Part shown: positions 1 to 8,377 of the stretch, piece by piece
Position numbering within the stretch: the first letter of the stretch is position 1
How the letters are laid out: each line of letters begins with the position of its first letter
Source: an uncultured Granulosicoccus sp.
GTDB lineage: Bacteria > Pseudomonadota > Gammaproteobacteria > Granulosicoccales > Granulosicoccaceae
Assembly (NCBI GenBank): GCA_937924505.1
Contig: CALDSR010000036.1
Location: 1 to 15,306, forward strand
Reading direction: 5' to 3'
DNA: 15,306 nt
Translations under genes and position numbers: made by a program
Notes under the pieces: generated by a model
What the model was told of the DNA's origin: nothing
Databases searched by the model: none
Seen by the model: the letters and a program-made list of their open reading frames with translations, nothing else

Positions 1-1
1 T

Positions 2-340
2 GCTCGACGACAGCTCTTGAAGACGCTGGCACCCGTTATCGATCCGCATGCCACGGTCATCTGTGATGAACATCCTCGTTACCTTGATGAGCTCAAAGCA
101 GCTCTAGGCGATGTCAACGTCGTTCAACATCGCTCGGTGCGGGGTTCTCTGACCGGGCAAGGTGAATTGAAACGCACGGGTTGGGATCCGTTATTTTCGG
201 TCAACCATACGCTGGCGATGATGCGGGACAATATCAAGCGCCTGACTCGACAAACGTGGTGCACGACGAAGATTCCGCGCGGACTGGAAGATGTCATCGC
301 GATCTATATCCACTTCCACAATCGTCGACTGGTTAGCTGA
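2..340 (+). CDS. Transposase, C-terminal fragment (cut by window edge)
   Basis: The reading frame is open from the first bases of the window, so the 5' part lies outside it. About 112 codons are visible, ending in TGA at 338-340. The protein carries an acidic/His stretch (ICDEHPRY) and then a basic C-terminal block with NHT, a run of R/K residues, TWCTTKIP and a final YIHFHNRRL. A tail of NHTxAMxRxNxxRLxRxTWxTTK followed by HN is familiar from bacterial insertion-sequence transposases, whose catalytic Asp residues lie upstream. I cannot name the IS family with confidence. A TTG at 17 could be read as a start, but the open upstream frame and the transposase-like tail favour a longer gene. Whether the element is intact cannot be judged because the left end is missing and I see no clear terminal inverted repeat in 341-434. 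Confidence 0.6.
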   Translation, partial: ARRQLLKTLAPVIDPHATVICDEHPRYLDELKAALGDVNVVQHRSVRGSLTGQGELKRTGWDPLFSVNHTLAMMRDNIKRLTRQTWCTTKIPRGLEDVIAIYIHFHNRRLVS

Positions 341-434
341 ATCAGCTAAACCGCTTGCACGACAACCAGATCTTGACGATAGGTGTCATTGATCAATGCG
401 ATAACAACACCCAAGTAAACCAGTTAGGTAAAGT

Positions 435-1580
435 TCAGCTAGTAAAACTAATAATAAAGCCGCTCCAAAAAGGATCTCGACTCTGAGGTCCTTTGATTTC
501 CCCTGTTCGTTTTCTGGCGAAAAAACTCAAGCCAAACCCGCTAGACCAGGTTTTAGTGACACCTAACCATGTCTCGTAAACCCCTTGCTCCAGTTCGTCG
601 CGGTCGTAACTGACGGCGCTGTCTCTGAATTGCCCTTGCAAAAAACCGTTGTATGCAACGTATTTTGCCTTCACACCAGCCCAACCAAACAATTCTGATG
701 GTAAGCGGCGATCGTCAATTCGACCGGTGATGGTTTGCCCGAGATTTATGTAATCAGACTGATGCGGGGCAAAGCTCCACCAAGGCGACCGGAGTTGTCC
801 AAAACGCGTGGCCAGACTTAACGCCACATCAGTATTGAATCCAACACTTCCCTCTAATGCGGTAGAAAACTCGTAAGAAAATAGTCCGTAACGCTGGGCC
901 AGATTCTTCTGTGCCATGACTGAATATTTACCAGTCAATTCACCGCCCTCAGAAATTTGGTTGTCCCAACCGCGTGCGGTTTCACTACCCGTGATGGCGT
1001 GAATTAGATTCTGAGCTTCTGGTCCCACTCTGGTACCGATCAGTCCAAGTGTCAACGCAGAGTGTAGTACCAGGCGTTTATCTGGAAATGTCACTTGCTG
1101 GCTGTTTGCGACAAACAGAAAGTTGCCGTACGGATGGTCATCAGATTGCGGACTGGTCGTTGCAAGATTCTCAGGTGTGAAAATGACAAGGCCAAATTCC
1201 ATCGTATGCCGCTGAAAACCATCCTCCTGAAATTGCAGGTCCTGAAAACCTACCAACGAGTCTACCCAATCAAGCCATGGATCCATCGAAAAACGCCATT
1301 CTCGAGCGCGGCGTCCACTATAGGCGAGTGCAAATCCACCGGTGTAATCCCTATCTGTATCGGTACCGGTGAACAAGTCATTATCTATATACAACTGCCA
1401 ACCCGCATCGTAAGGTTCATCAAACGTCATCGGATCTACAATCAATGACGGGAAGGCTGATTGTTGAGCAGAATCTGCTGTGGAATCGGGCTCAGCGGCC
1501 AATAGGGTGGCCGCTCCGGTCAATCCGACCAGAAACTGTGTACAGACTATAAATATCTTTGTTAACGGCCGGTTACACAC
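435..1580 (-). CDS. lpxR: LpxR-family lipid A 3'-O-deacylase, outer membrane
   Basis: This 381-residue protein matches the LpxR (DUF2219) family of outer-membrane beta-barrels that remove the 3'-acyloxyacyl chain from lipid A, a Ca-dependent surface-remodelling step. The N-terminus is a signal peptide: hydrophobic residues about 9-28, with AA-E cleavage near 29. N67-D68 in YIDNDLF and the DYTGG motif at 78-82 match the conserved N-terminal active-site region. H194 and E200, in NLIHAITGSE, have the same six-residue spacing as Salmonella His122 and Glu128. GWDNQ at 204-208 is another family motif. The C-terminus ends in SFTS, aromatic as expected for a barrel strand. The start codon is GTG at 1580 with no clear ribosome-binding site, so the start is provisional. 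The gene converges on the transposase remnant and is divergent from the DUF3179 gene. The family call is firm; activity is inferred from conserved residues. Confidence 0.85.
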   Translation of the reverse strand: MCNRPLTKIFIVCTQFLVGLTGAATLLAAEPDSTADSAQQSAFPSLIVDPMTFDEPYDAGWQLYIDNDLFTGTDTDRDYTGGFALAYSGRRAREWRFSMDPWLDWVDSLVGFQDLQFQEDGFQRHTMEFGLVIFTPENLATTSPQSDDHPYGNFLFVANSQQVTFPDKRLVLHSALTLGLIGTRVGPEAQNLIHAITGSETARGWDNQISEGGELTGKYSVMAQKNLAQRYGLFSYEFSTALEGSVGFNTDVALSLATRFGQLRSPWWSFAPHQSDYINLGQTITGRIDDRRLPSELFGWAGVKAKYVAYNGFLQGQFRDSAVSYDRDELEQGVYETWLGVTKTWSSGFGLSFFARKRTGEIKGPQSRDPFWSGFIISFTS

Positions 1581-1688
1581 TGATCAATGCGTCATGTTAT
1601 CTATATACTAAAAGAGTCTACACAAAAACAAGCCTGTCAGCGCATGCTGTCAGTGTCGATTATCAGGCGTTTGATCCGGACGATATCA

Positions 1689-2834
1689 ATGAACTTGCGA
1701 CAACCATTCTTATGGCCACTACTCTTCGTCTTCGCTGCATTGTCCGGCAGTGCGGCAAGTGAAAGCGGCGTCGCACCTATTGATTGGTTAAATAAATGGC
1801 CGTCTACAGACTTTACAACGCACAGTGTTGATTATTCTGAAATTGATTCCACTGACATCCCCAAAGATGGCATTCCATCAATCAGTCGACCTCGTTTTGT
1901 TTCTATCAAAAAAGCGAGAAAGTGGCTAGGTAAAAACGAACCAGTAATGGTGGTGGTAGTCGACGGCGTCGCTCGAGCCTACCCTTTGCAAATTTTGCTT
2001 TACCACCAGATAATAAACGATACGATCAAAGGCCAACCACTGCTTGTCACTTTTTGCCCGTTGTGCAACAGCGGCATCATTCTGAGTCGAAAGGTTGGTT
2101 CAAAAACGTTGACCTTTGGCACCACGGGCAAGTTACGTAATAGTGGCTTGATTATGTTTGATCGTGAAACGGAATCCTGGTGGCAGCAGTTTACGGGTAC
2201 AGGCATTGTCGGGACCTACACCGGTGAATCATTGAATATTGATCTCACGTCGCAAATTGTTTCGTTCTCACAATTCGCAGAGCGTCACAGCAAAGGCAAA
2301 GTTCTTTCTCGCGACACGGGATTTCGACGCAAGTACGGATTAAATCCTTTTCAGGGATACGATTCGATTGAGAATTCACCGTTACTATTTACGGATGACA
2401 CAGATCCTCGTTTGCCGGCCATGGAACGAGTGCTTAATATTCGTATTGATGGTGTACTGAAGCTTTACCCTTATCCCGTTGTGAAATCGGCAAAAGTTAT
2501 CAACGATTCGGTGGGCAACACACCAACCGTTATATTCTCAGGTTCAGGTTATAGCTCGCCGCTCGACCAACTGGAAATCGCAAATTCATCAACTATCCCA
2601 CTGGCAATTGGGTACAACAGAACCGTTGATGATGTGGTGCTGAGCTTTTACGAACAAGATGGCGACATCTTTGACGAACAGACGGGGTCAAAATGGTCGC
2701 TGTTCGGTGAGGCAATATCGGGATCTCTGGAAGGCACGCAACTGAGCCGCGTCGATACAGGTGCTAATTTTGCTTTTGCGGCGCTTGCTTTTACGCCAGA
2801 GGCAGAAATTTATGTCGCAAGAGACGAAAAATAG
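1689..2834 (+). CDS. Exported DUF3179 domain-containing protein
   Basis: I chose ATG 1689 because it begins a clean signal peptide (MNLRQPFLWPLLFVF, then a Ser/Ala-rich cleavage region near residue 22). The frame stays open upstream to 1587, but that extension would bury the signal. The mature protein shows typical DUF3179 features: a VDGVARAYPL segment, a conserved His (H106), a CPLC pair (C123, C126), then FGTTGKLRNS, ESWWQQFTG and, later, DTGFRRKYG. The family occurs in many bacteria and archaea and has no established function. The CPLC motif in an exported protein suggests a metal-binding or thiol role, but that is inference. The next gene starts 61 bases downstream on the same strand with no obvious terminator between, so the two may be co-transcribed. 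Family assignment is secure; function is unknown. Confidence 0.85.
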   Translation: MNLRQPFLWPLLFVFAALSGSAASESGVAPIDWLNKWPSTDFTTHSVDYSEIDSTDIPKDGIPSISRPRFVSIKKARKWLGKNEPVMVVVVDGVARAYPLQILLYHQIINDTIKGQPLLVTFCPLCNSGIILSRKVGSKTLTFGTTGKLRNSGLIMFDRETESWWQQFTGTGIVGTYTGESLNIDLTSQIVSFSQFAERHSKGKVLSRDTGFRRKYGLNPFQGYDSIENSPLLFTDDTDPRLPAMERVLNIRIDGVLKLYPYPVVKSAKVINDSVGNTPTVIFSGSGYSSPLDQLEIANSSTIPLAIGYNRTVDDVVLSFYEQDGDIFDEQTGSKWSLFGEAISGSLEGTQLSRVDTGANFAFAALAFTPEAEIYVARDEK

Positions 2835-2895
2835 GGCTTCAAATTTCACCATCGGTGATCGACAATGTTTGCTTCAGAAATCGTAAGCTTCCGAC

Positions 2896-4944
2896 ATGTC
2901 AACTGATCCGCTGCTACAACCCTTCCAGCTCAAGCACCTGACCCTGAAGAACCGGATCATGACGACCAGTCATGAACCCGCCTACCCCGTGGGTGGCATG
3001 CCGACAGAGCGTTATCGCGCCTATCATCAGGAACGCGCAAAAGCTGGTGTAGCGCTGGCCATGACCGCAGGTTCAGCGGCCGTCAGTCGCGATTCACCAC
3101 CGGTCTTTAACAACGTACTGGCTTACCAGGATGAGGTTGTACCCTGGATCAAAGACCTCACCGACGCGTGTCATGAACATGGCTGCGCCGTGATGATTCA
3201 GCTAACCCATTTGGGACGGCGAACGGCGTGGAACAAAGGCGATTGGTTGCCCAGTGTTTCTTCGTCGAGACACAGAGAGCCCTCGCATCAGCATTTCCCA
3301 AAACTGGTTGAAGATTGGGACATCGAAAGAATCGTCGGCGATTTCGCCGATGCGGCAGAGCGTATGCAGGCAGGCGGCATGGATGGCATCGAACTACAGG
3401 TCTATGGGCACCTGCTCGATCAATTCTGGTCGCCCCTGACCAACGACCTCGAGGGCGACTATGACGCCTCATCACTCGACAACAGATTGCGTTTCCCGAT
3501 GGAGGTATTAGCCGCCATTCGCAAGCGCGTTGGCGACGATTTCATCGTCGGATTGCGCTACACCGCCGATGAAATGGAAAAAGGAGGCATAAGCGTTGAA
3601 GAAGGTCTGGAAATATCCAGGCGGTTAGCCAATTCTGGTCAAGTCGACTTCCTTAACGTAATTCGTGGCCGCATTCATACCGATCCCGCCATGGTAGAGG
3701 TCATTCCGATACAAGGAATGCCCAGCGCGCCGCACCTTGATTTTGCGGGCAGCGTAAGAAAAGCAACAGGAATCCCGACCTTTCACGCCGCTCGAATCCC
3801 AGACGTGGCAACAGCGCGTCATGCTATCGCCAGTGGATTGTTGGATATGGTCGGCATGACCAGAGCTCATATGGCTGATCCTCATATTGTCAGAAAGATT
3901 GTCGAGAAGAAAGAGCAGGACATCCGCCCCTGTGTCGGCGCCACCTACTGTCTGGACCGTATTTATCAAGGCGGTGAAGCACTGTGTATTCACAATGCGG
4001 CTACCGGGCGTGAGCTGACAATGCCTCACGACATTGCCAAAGCAACAGAACGAAAAAAGATCGTCATTGTCGGCGCTGGACCTGCCGGTGTTGAAGCCGC
4101 ACGAGTAGCCGCTGAGCGTGGTCACCAAGTAACCGTCCTCGAAGCAGCATCAGAACCCGGAGGGCAAATCAGACTGACCGCCAGAAACCCCAGACGTGCC
4201 GAAATGATGTCAATCATTGACTGGCGAATGTCTCAGTGTGCAAATAAAGGCGTTACATTCAAATTTAACGTTCTTGCAGATGTGTCAGATGTTCAGGCGC
4301 TCGAACCAGACGTGGTAATCATTGCCACCGGTGGCCTGCCCGATACCACCTTATTCGAACAGAAAATCGCGTTGGACAATGTTGTTACCAGCTGGGACCT
4401 AATTGCCGGAGATGAAGTAACACCGGAAGAAAATGTACTCGTCTATGACGAGAGTGGCGATCATCCGGGACTTCAAGCCGCGGAGGCAGCAGCCAACGCA
4501 GGAGCCAACGTTGAAATAATGACGCCAGATAGAACCTTTGCTCCTGGCATCATGGCGATGAATTTAACACCGTATATGAAAGCCCTGCAAACCAAAGACG
4601 TGACGTTCACAGTCGCTCGGAGGCTGCTAAATGTCGAACGCGACGGGAACCGTTTGAAGGCCACAATCGGGACAGACTACAGTGACCATACATCGTTCGC
4701 TTTTTATGACCAGGTTGTGATCAACTACGGGACTCAACCGCTGGCAGATTTGTATTTCGATCTAAAGCCACTGTCTATTAACGGAGGTGCAGTGGACCAC
4801 GATGCCTTGCTGCAAGGGCGAGCACAGAAAACTGTAAAAAATGCCAAGGCAGGATTCAACCTCTATCGCATTGGCGATGCAGTCTCATCACGTAACACAC
4901 ACGCCGCAATATACGATGCGCTACGATTGGTAAAGGATATTTGA
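2896..4944 (+). CDS. DgcA/StcD-like FMN/FAD oxidoreductase (N-methyl amino acid demethylase group)
   Basis: This 682-residue protein has an N-terminal Old Yellow Enzyme-type TIM barrel (about 1-340), an iron-sulfur segment (about 343-366) and a C-terminal FAD/NAD-binding half with GAGPAG at 393-398. It resembles trimethylamine dehydrogenase and, more closely, the dimethylglycine (DgcA) and N-methylproline (StcD) demethylases. Shared landmarks include TSHEPAY after NRIM, THLGRR, DQFWSP, MTRAHMADPH and the terminal NTHAAIYDALRL. These enzymes oxidatively remove an N-methyl group and pass electrons to partner flavoproteins or the quinone pool. The Cys that covalently binds FMN in trimethylamine dehydrogenase is not conserved (E27 in SHE). 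The cluster motif is C346, A349, C352, C364, so the second Cys ligand is Ala. No ETF, Rieske demethylase or DgcB-like partner is in the window. The exact substrate cannot be read from sequence. Confidence 0.8.
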   Translation: MSTDPLLQPFQLKHLTLKNRIMTTSHEPAYPVGGMPTERYRAYHQERAKAGVALAMTAGSAAVSRDSPPVFNNVLAYQDEVVPWIKDLTDACHEHGCAVMIQLTHLGRRTAWNKGDWLPSVSSSRHREPSHQHFPKLVEDWDIERIVGDFADAAERMQAGGMDGIELQVYGHLLDQFWSPLTNDLEGDYDASSLDNRLRFPMEVLAAIRKRVGDDFIVGLRYTADEMEKGGISVEEGLEISRRLANSGQVDFLNVIRGRIHTDPAMVEVIPIQGMPSAPHLDFAGSVRKATGIPTFHAARIPDVATARHAIASGLLDMVGMTRAHMADPHIVRKIVEKKEQDIRPCVGATYCLDRIYQGGEALCIHNAATGRELTMPHDIAKATERKKIVIVGAGPAGVEAARVAAERGHQVTVLEAASEPGGQIRLTARNPRRAEMMSIIDWRMSQCANKGVTFKFNVLADVSDVQALEPDVVIIATGGLPDTTLFEQKIALDNVVTSWDLIAGDEVTPEENVLVYDESGDHPGLQAAEAAANAGANVEIMTPDRTFAPGIMAMNLTPYMKALQTKDVTFTVARRLLNVERDGNRLKATIGTDYSDHTSFAFYDQVVINYGTQPLADLYFDLKPLSINGGAVDHDALLQGRAQKTVKNAKAGFNLYRIGDAVSSRNTHAAIYDALRLVKDI

Positions 4945-4972
4945 ATATCGCTCCAACGCCGGAGTGGTCATC

Positions 4973-6661
4973 TTATTTCTGTTTTGAATCCTGTGTTATC
5001 CAGCTCAATCGTTCCAGTTCAGACATTTCCGGTACGATCAAGGCTGAAAGACGGTCGTGTCTGCCTCGTATATCGATCTCCCGAGTTTCGAACAAACCAT
5101 CTGGTAACTCCGCGTTCTCAGCCACGATCTGTGAAAAGACCAGCTGAACGCCCAGCGACTTGGTTACACCCTCCAGACGACTCGCCGTATTCACGGTATC
5201 GCCAATCGCCGTTAGATTACGCGTCTCACCATAGCCCATGGTCCCGACGATTGCGGACCCACCGTGTATACCAATACCCATACGCAGTGGCATGGGTAAA
5301 TCGTTTTCGAATAATTGATTAAGTTTGGTTAGCTCATCCGACATTCTATGAGCAGATCTCAGCGCGGCCTTTGCACCTTCTCTCGAATCTGTATTGAGAC
5401 CAAACAATGCCATAACACCGTCGCCAATAAACTTGTCAACATAGCCCCCCGATGCGCTTATTGCCGATCCCATGGCGGCAAAATACCGATTAAGGAGAAA
5501 GACCAGATCATAGGGAAGCTTTTGTTCGGAGAGCGCCGTGAAATCACGCAAGTCAGCGAACATGACGTAGACCAGCTGTTCCTGTCCTACAAGATCAGCG
5601 GACGCCAATCCGACTTCGTTGACACTGGTATCTGGCTCGAGAAGTGGTGCGATCGAACAGTCATGACTCGGCCGCGTCTGGCAAGCGAGACGGATATCCG
5701 CTCTGGCCCCGATTCGATCTAACACTTTGGCTTCTGACGCACTCGGCGTGGACAGTTCGCCGTCACATCTCAGTATTCGAACGCGACAGGTTGAGCACCG
5801 GCCACGCCCACCACAGACTGACGCATGAGGTATATGATTGAGCCGACTGGCCTCTAGAATCGAGGTGCCGTCTGAAACAGTAATCTGCTTGCCATCAGGA
5901 TAGGTAATTTTAACAAGGCCGCGTTGACGACGAAGTAAGCGGCGTAATGGGCGTAACAGCAGTGTAGCTGCAAGTAACACGGCTGCCGCGCTGAGAATGC
6001 TGTTTTCGATACTACCGAAAAAAGTGAGTTGAGCAGAATTGATGCCGTTAGCTTGCTGCATCATCTGTGCAAGCCAACCCGGTTGCGACGCCAATATGGC
6101 AATGTCACGCCCTGCCACCCAAATTCCAGACAGCGCCGCGGCTGGCAGCAACAAAGAAAAAGCGTACGCAAGCCATTGCCATTCACGGTATCCGGGTTTT
6201 AACCGGAGCCACCGATGCAGACCAATACAACCATGCCCCCATACAACCAACAAAAGGAGCATTTGCTTATAGATCAACATGGGGTTAAGAACAAAGAAGA
6301 TCGCTAATTCAAACTGATAAGAGTCGATCTGCCCATATAGCTCGTAAGCAGCACGTGTATTTAGTATGTGAGAGGTTAATAAAACGGGAATACACAAACC
6401 CAACAACAACTGCACCCATCCCACTAATCGCAATTTGAGAGAACGACGCTGAAAAATCGACCAGAGCGCCAGCAAAAAATGAGCAAGCAGTGACCCATAT
6501 AGCACAATGCCACCTATGCGAGAGCGCCACAGCATAAGAAACCACTTGCGCCCATACTCCAGAGCATCCAGCGATATCAAACCAAGGGCGTGATTAGCGA
6601 GATGTGTCAGTACAAAAGTAAAGAGCACCAAACCACTGGCCAAATGAATCCATCTAGTCAA
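4973..6661 (-). CDS. cyaC: CyaC-like redox-regulated class III adenylate cyclase with [2Fe-2S] domain
   Basis: I placed the start at TTG 6661 because GGTGGAG (6669-6675, complement) lies seven bases upstream; a TTG at 6700 has no such site. The 562-residue product has six hydrophobic helices (about 8-30, 50-70, 78-100, 117-148, 162-190, 218-237). His residues at 20, 24, 61, 98, 143 and 149 are candidates for the tetra-His diheme b signature of succinate:quinone oxidoreductase anchors. A plant-type ferredoxin domain follows, with C283, C289, C292 and C327 (x5, x2, x34 spacing). The cyclase domain (about 360-545) carries metal Asp370 and Asp414, Lys410 and Thr484 for adenine, Asn491 and Arg495, a complete class IIIb set. 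S. meliloti CyaC has this layout and couples cAMP synthesis to quinone redox state. The gene is convergent with the demethylase gene 28 bases away and follows the mutase operon on the same strand. Confidence 0.85.
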   Translation of the reverse strand: MTRWIHLASGLVLFTFVLTHLANHALGLISLDALEYGRKWFLMLWRSRIGGIVLYGSLLAHFLLALWSIFQRRSLKLRLVGWVQLLLGLCIPVLLTSHILNTRAAYELYGQIDSYQFELAIFFVLNPMLIYKQMLLLLVVWGHGCIGLHRWLRLKPGYREWQWLAYAFSLLLPAAALSGIWVAGRDIAILASQPGWLAQMMQQANGINSAQLTFFGSIENSILSAAAVLLAATLLLRPLRRLLRRQRGLVKITYPDGKQITVSDGTSILEASRLNHIPHASVCGGRGRCSTCRVRILRCDGELSTPSASEAKVLDRIGARADIRLACQTRPSHDCSIAPLLEPDTSVNEVGLASADLVGQEQLVYVMFADLRDFTALSEQKLPYDLVFLLNRYFAAMGSAISASGGYVDKFIGDGVMALFGLNTDSREGAKAALRSAHRMSDELTKLNQLFENDLPMPLRMGIGIHGGSAIVGTMGYGETRNLTAIGDTVNTASRLEGVTKSLGVQLVFSQIVAENAELPDGLFETREIDIRGRHDRLSALIVPEMSELERLSWITQDSKQK

Positions 6662-6668
6662 ATCAGAA

Positions 6669-6675
6669 CTCCACC
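6669..6675 (-). promoter_or_regulatory. Ribosome-binding site that sets the cyclase start
   Basis: On the minus strand the sequence reads GGTGGAG followed by seven bases and TTG (6661-6659). This is a good Shine-Dalgarno match at proper spacing. It shortens the protein by 13 residues relative to the open frame starting at TTG 6700, and leaves MTRWIHLASG as the N-terminus, directly at the first membrane helix. Confidence 0.65.
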
Positions 6676-6805
6676 CGTGTAAAACAAACTCAACGTTCAA
6701 AAAGTACTACAGGTCTGTTTGAGCCTTATAGGACTAAGCAATTCAGCTAACGACGATGCTCGCACTTCCATATCAGCTTGACAAATAAAACAACGGTTTT
6801 TGACC

Positions 6806-8377
6806 TTATTGGCCTGCTAATTCACGCTTTAACTCGTCCTTGTTGATCAGATTCTGATCACTTTGCACCAATGGTAGCGATTTACGATAAACAATTCGGC
6901 TAGGCACCATATAGGATGCCAGATGCTTCTTCAGCTCGAAGATGATCTCCTTCTCGGATAATTCACCGGCCGCCGAATAAACCATCACTATCTCTTCTTC
7001 GATTTGCGGGTTATCCATACCAAACACCGCACACTGCTGTATTTGTGGAAGATTTTTCTCCACAACCGATTCCACCTCATAAGGCGACACACGGAAGCCA
7101 CTGGTCTTGATCATGTCGTCTCGACGATATACAAAATAAAAATATCCTTCTTCATCCTTATATACATAATCGCCTGTAGCGACGACGATCTCATCGGCTA
7201 GCTGCCCTTCAAGATCAACAGCATTTTTAAGTATTTGCACCGATTTGAATCTTTCTGACGTTTCTTTTGGTGCGTTCCAGAAGCCACGATAGATATAGCT
7301 ACCTCTATGAATCAACTCCCCCACTTCACGCGGCGCGCATTCGTTGCCATCTTCATTGATCACATAGAGTTCAACGTCCGGAACCGCTGTACCGATGGAA
7401 TCGGGGCGGATTTTGATCTGTGACGGATCCAGATACGTGGACCGAAAAGCTTCCGTCAAGCCGTGCATGGAGAAAAATCGCGCGTTTCTGAACGTTTTTT
7501 CACAATCCCCGATCATACGCTTTGTCACGTTTCCACCAGACGAGGTAATGATTCTGACATTATCAAACAATTCAACATTGGGATTCGTATATAAATCCTC
7601 ATCAAACATTTGCGAGATATTTACAGGCATCAGCGGCAGCACGGTCACGCGATCGTTTATCAGATGATTGAAAAAATCATCAGGCAATATAAAACGATGT
7701 AACGCCAAAGTAGCCCGGTTCATCAAAGCGCAGAATATCTGATTAAGACCATAGTCAAGATTGAAGATCAGCAAACCCGAGATCACATCGTTTTCATTGA
7801 GATCAAGATATTGCGTGACCACACGCGCTGAGTCGATCAGATTCCGGTGCGATATCACGATTCCCTTCGGTGTACCGGTTAGGCCAAAGGAATACGTGAT
7901 AACTGCATTCTCGTGACCATTGATATCGCAAACATACGGTTTTTTGTAGTACTTGAATATCTCTTCAAACGAAGGAATGTCCTTGTGCGTAGTTTCCATG
8001 GAAACGACATGGCCATCAAAATCAATTTCTTCAATACTTTCAAGCTTGAGCTTGTCAGTAATAATGCACTGTATTCCGCAGTCTTCGATGATGTACTCAA
8101 CTTGTTCTGGCTTGAGAAGGCGTGTCAGCGGCACCAGTAAATAGTTGGTGGACAGTATCGCAAGAATGGCGATGACCTGAGACGCACTCTTGTTTGAGTA
8201 AAGCCCAACCCGGGCACCCTTTGGCAGATCAAGTTCCTGAAGATACAGCGCGACCTGATCAGTCCGAGCCAGCAGCTCGGCGTACGTCAGTTTTTCGTCC
8301 TTATCGATCAAGGCTATCTTGTCCGGATGCGAACGGGCCGCATTTTCCAGCAGAATACGTATGCAATTTATTGACAT
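6806..8377 (-). CDS. AMP-binding acyl/aminoacyl ligase, exosortase-A-associated ligase-like, A10 Lys missing
   Basis: This 523-residue protein is an ANL-superfamily adenylating enzyme. The A3 phosphate loop is YSFGLTGTPKG (162-172), altered from the usual YTSGTTG but keeping the Lys. A5 is MHGLTEA (304-310). TGD (401-403) binds ribose and RRDDMIKTSGFRVSPYEVE (418-436) is the hinge region. GLTEAFRSTYLDP, RPDSIG and NECAPREVGELIHRG closely recall the ligases described as exosortase A system-associated, which sit beside PLP decarboxylases and carrier proteins. At the C-terminus, where NGKxDR normally supplies the catalytic A10 lysine, the sequence is QNLINKDEL, with Leu510 at the Lys position. 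It is the last gene of the mutase operon, and its ATG overlaps the end of glmL by 10 bases. The likely role is activation of a carboxylate related to 3-methylaspartate; the substrate is inferred only from context. Confidence 0.8.
   Translation of the reverse strand: MSINCIRILLENAARSHPDKIALIDKDEKLTYAELLARTDQVALYLQELDLPKGARVGLYSNKSASQVIAILAILSTNYLLVPLTRLLKPEQVEYIIEDCGIQCIITDKLKLESIEEIDFDGHVVSMETTHKDIPSFEEIFKYYKKPYVCDINGHENAVITYSFGLTGTPKGIVISHRNLIDSARVVTQYLDLNENDVISGLLIFNLDYGLNQIFCALMNRATLALHRFILPDDFFNHLINDRVTVLPLMPVNISQMFDEDLYTNPNVELFDNVRIITSSGGNVTKRMIGDCEKTFRNARFFSMHGLTEAFRSTYLDPSQIKIRPDSIGTAVPDVELYVINEDGNECAPREVGELIHRGSYIYRGFWNAPKETSERFKSVQILKNAVDLEGQLADEIVVATGDYVYKDEEGYFYFVYRRDDMIKTSGFRVSPYEVESVVEKNLPQIQQCAVFGMDNPQIEEEIVMVYSAAGELSEKEIIFELKKHLASYMVPSRIVYRKSLPLVQSDQNLINKDELKRELAGQ

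Noticed and set aside
387..1591. A 14-bp near-identical direct repeat (CATTGATCAATGCG at 387-400; CACTGATCAATGCG at 1578-1591) bracketing lpxR, suggesting a mobile cassette.
   Set aside because: Repeats of this length with one mismatch are expected many times by chance in 15 kb, and there is no accompanying inverted repeat or integrase.
4945..4972. A bidirectional terminator between the convergent demethylase and cyclase genes (CTCC..GGAG).
   Set aside because: The stem is only four base pairs with no adjoining T-run.
6785..6805. A hairpin (AAAAC-CGTT-GTTTT, minus strand) just past the ligase stop as an operon terminator.
   Set aside because: It is a five-pair AT-rich stem without a proper T-tract, so the operon may even read through into the cyclase gene.
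6806..8377. Calling the ligase a mesaconyl-CoA synthetase of a methylaspartate pathway.
   Set aside because: No ammonia-lyase is present to make mesaconate, and the motifs point to the exosortase-A-associated ligase group.
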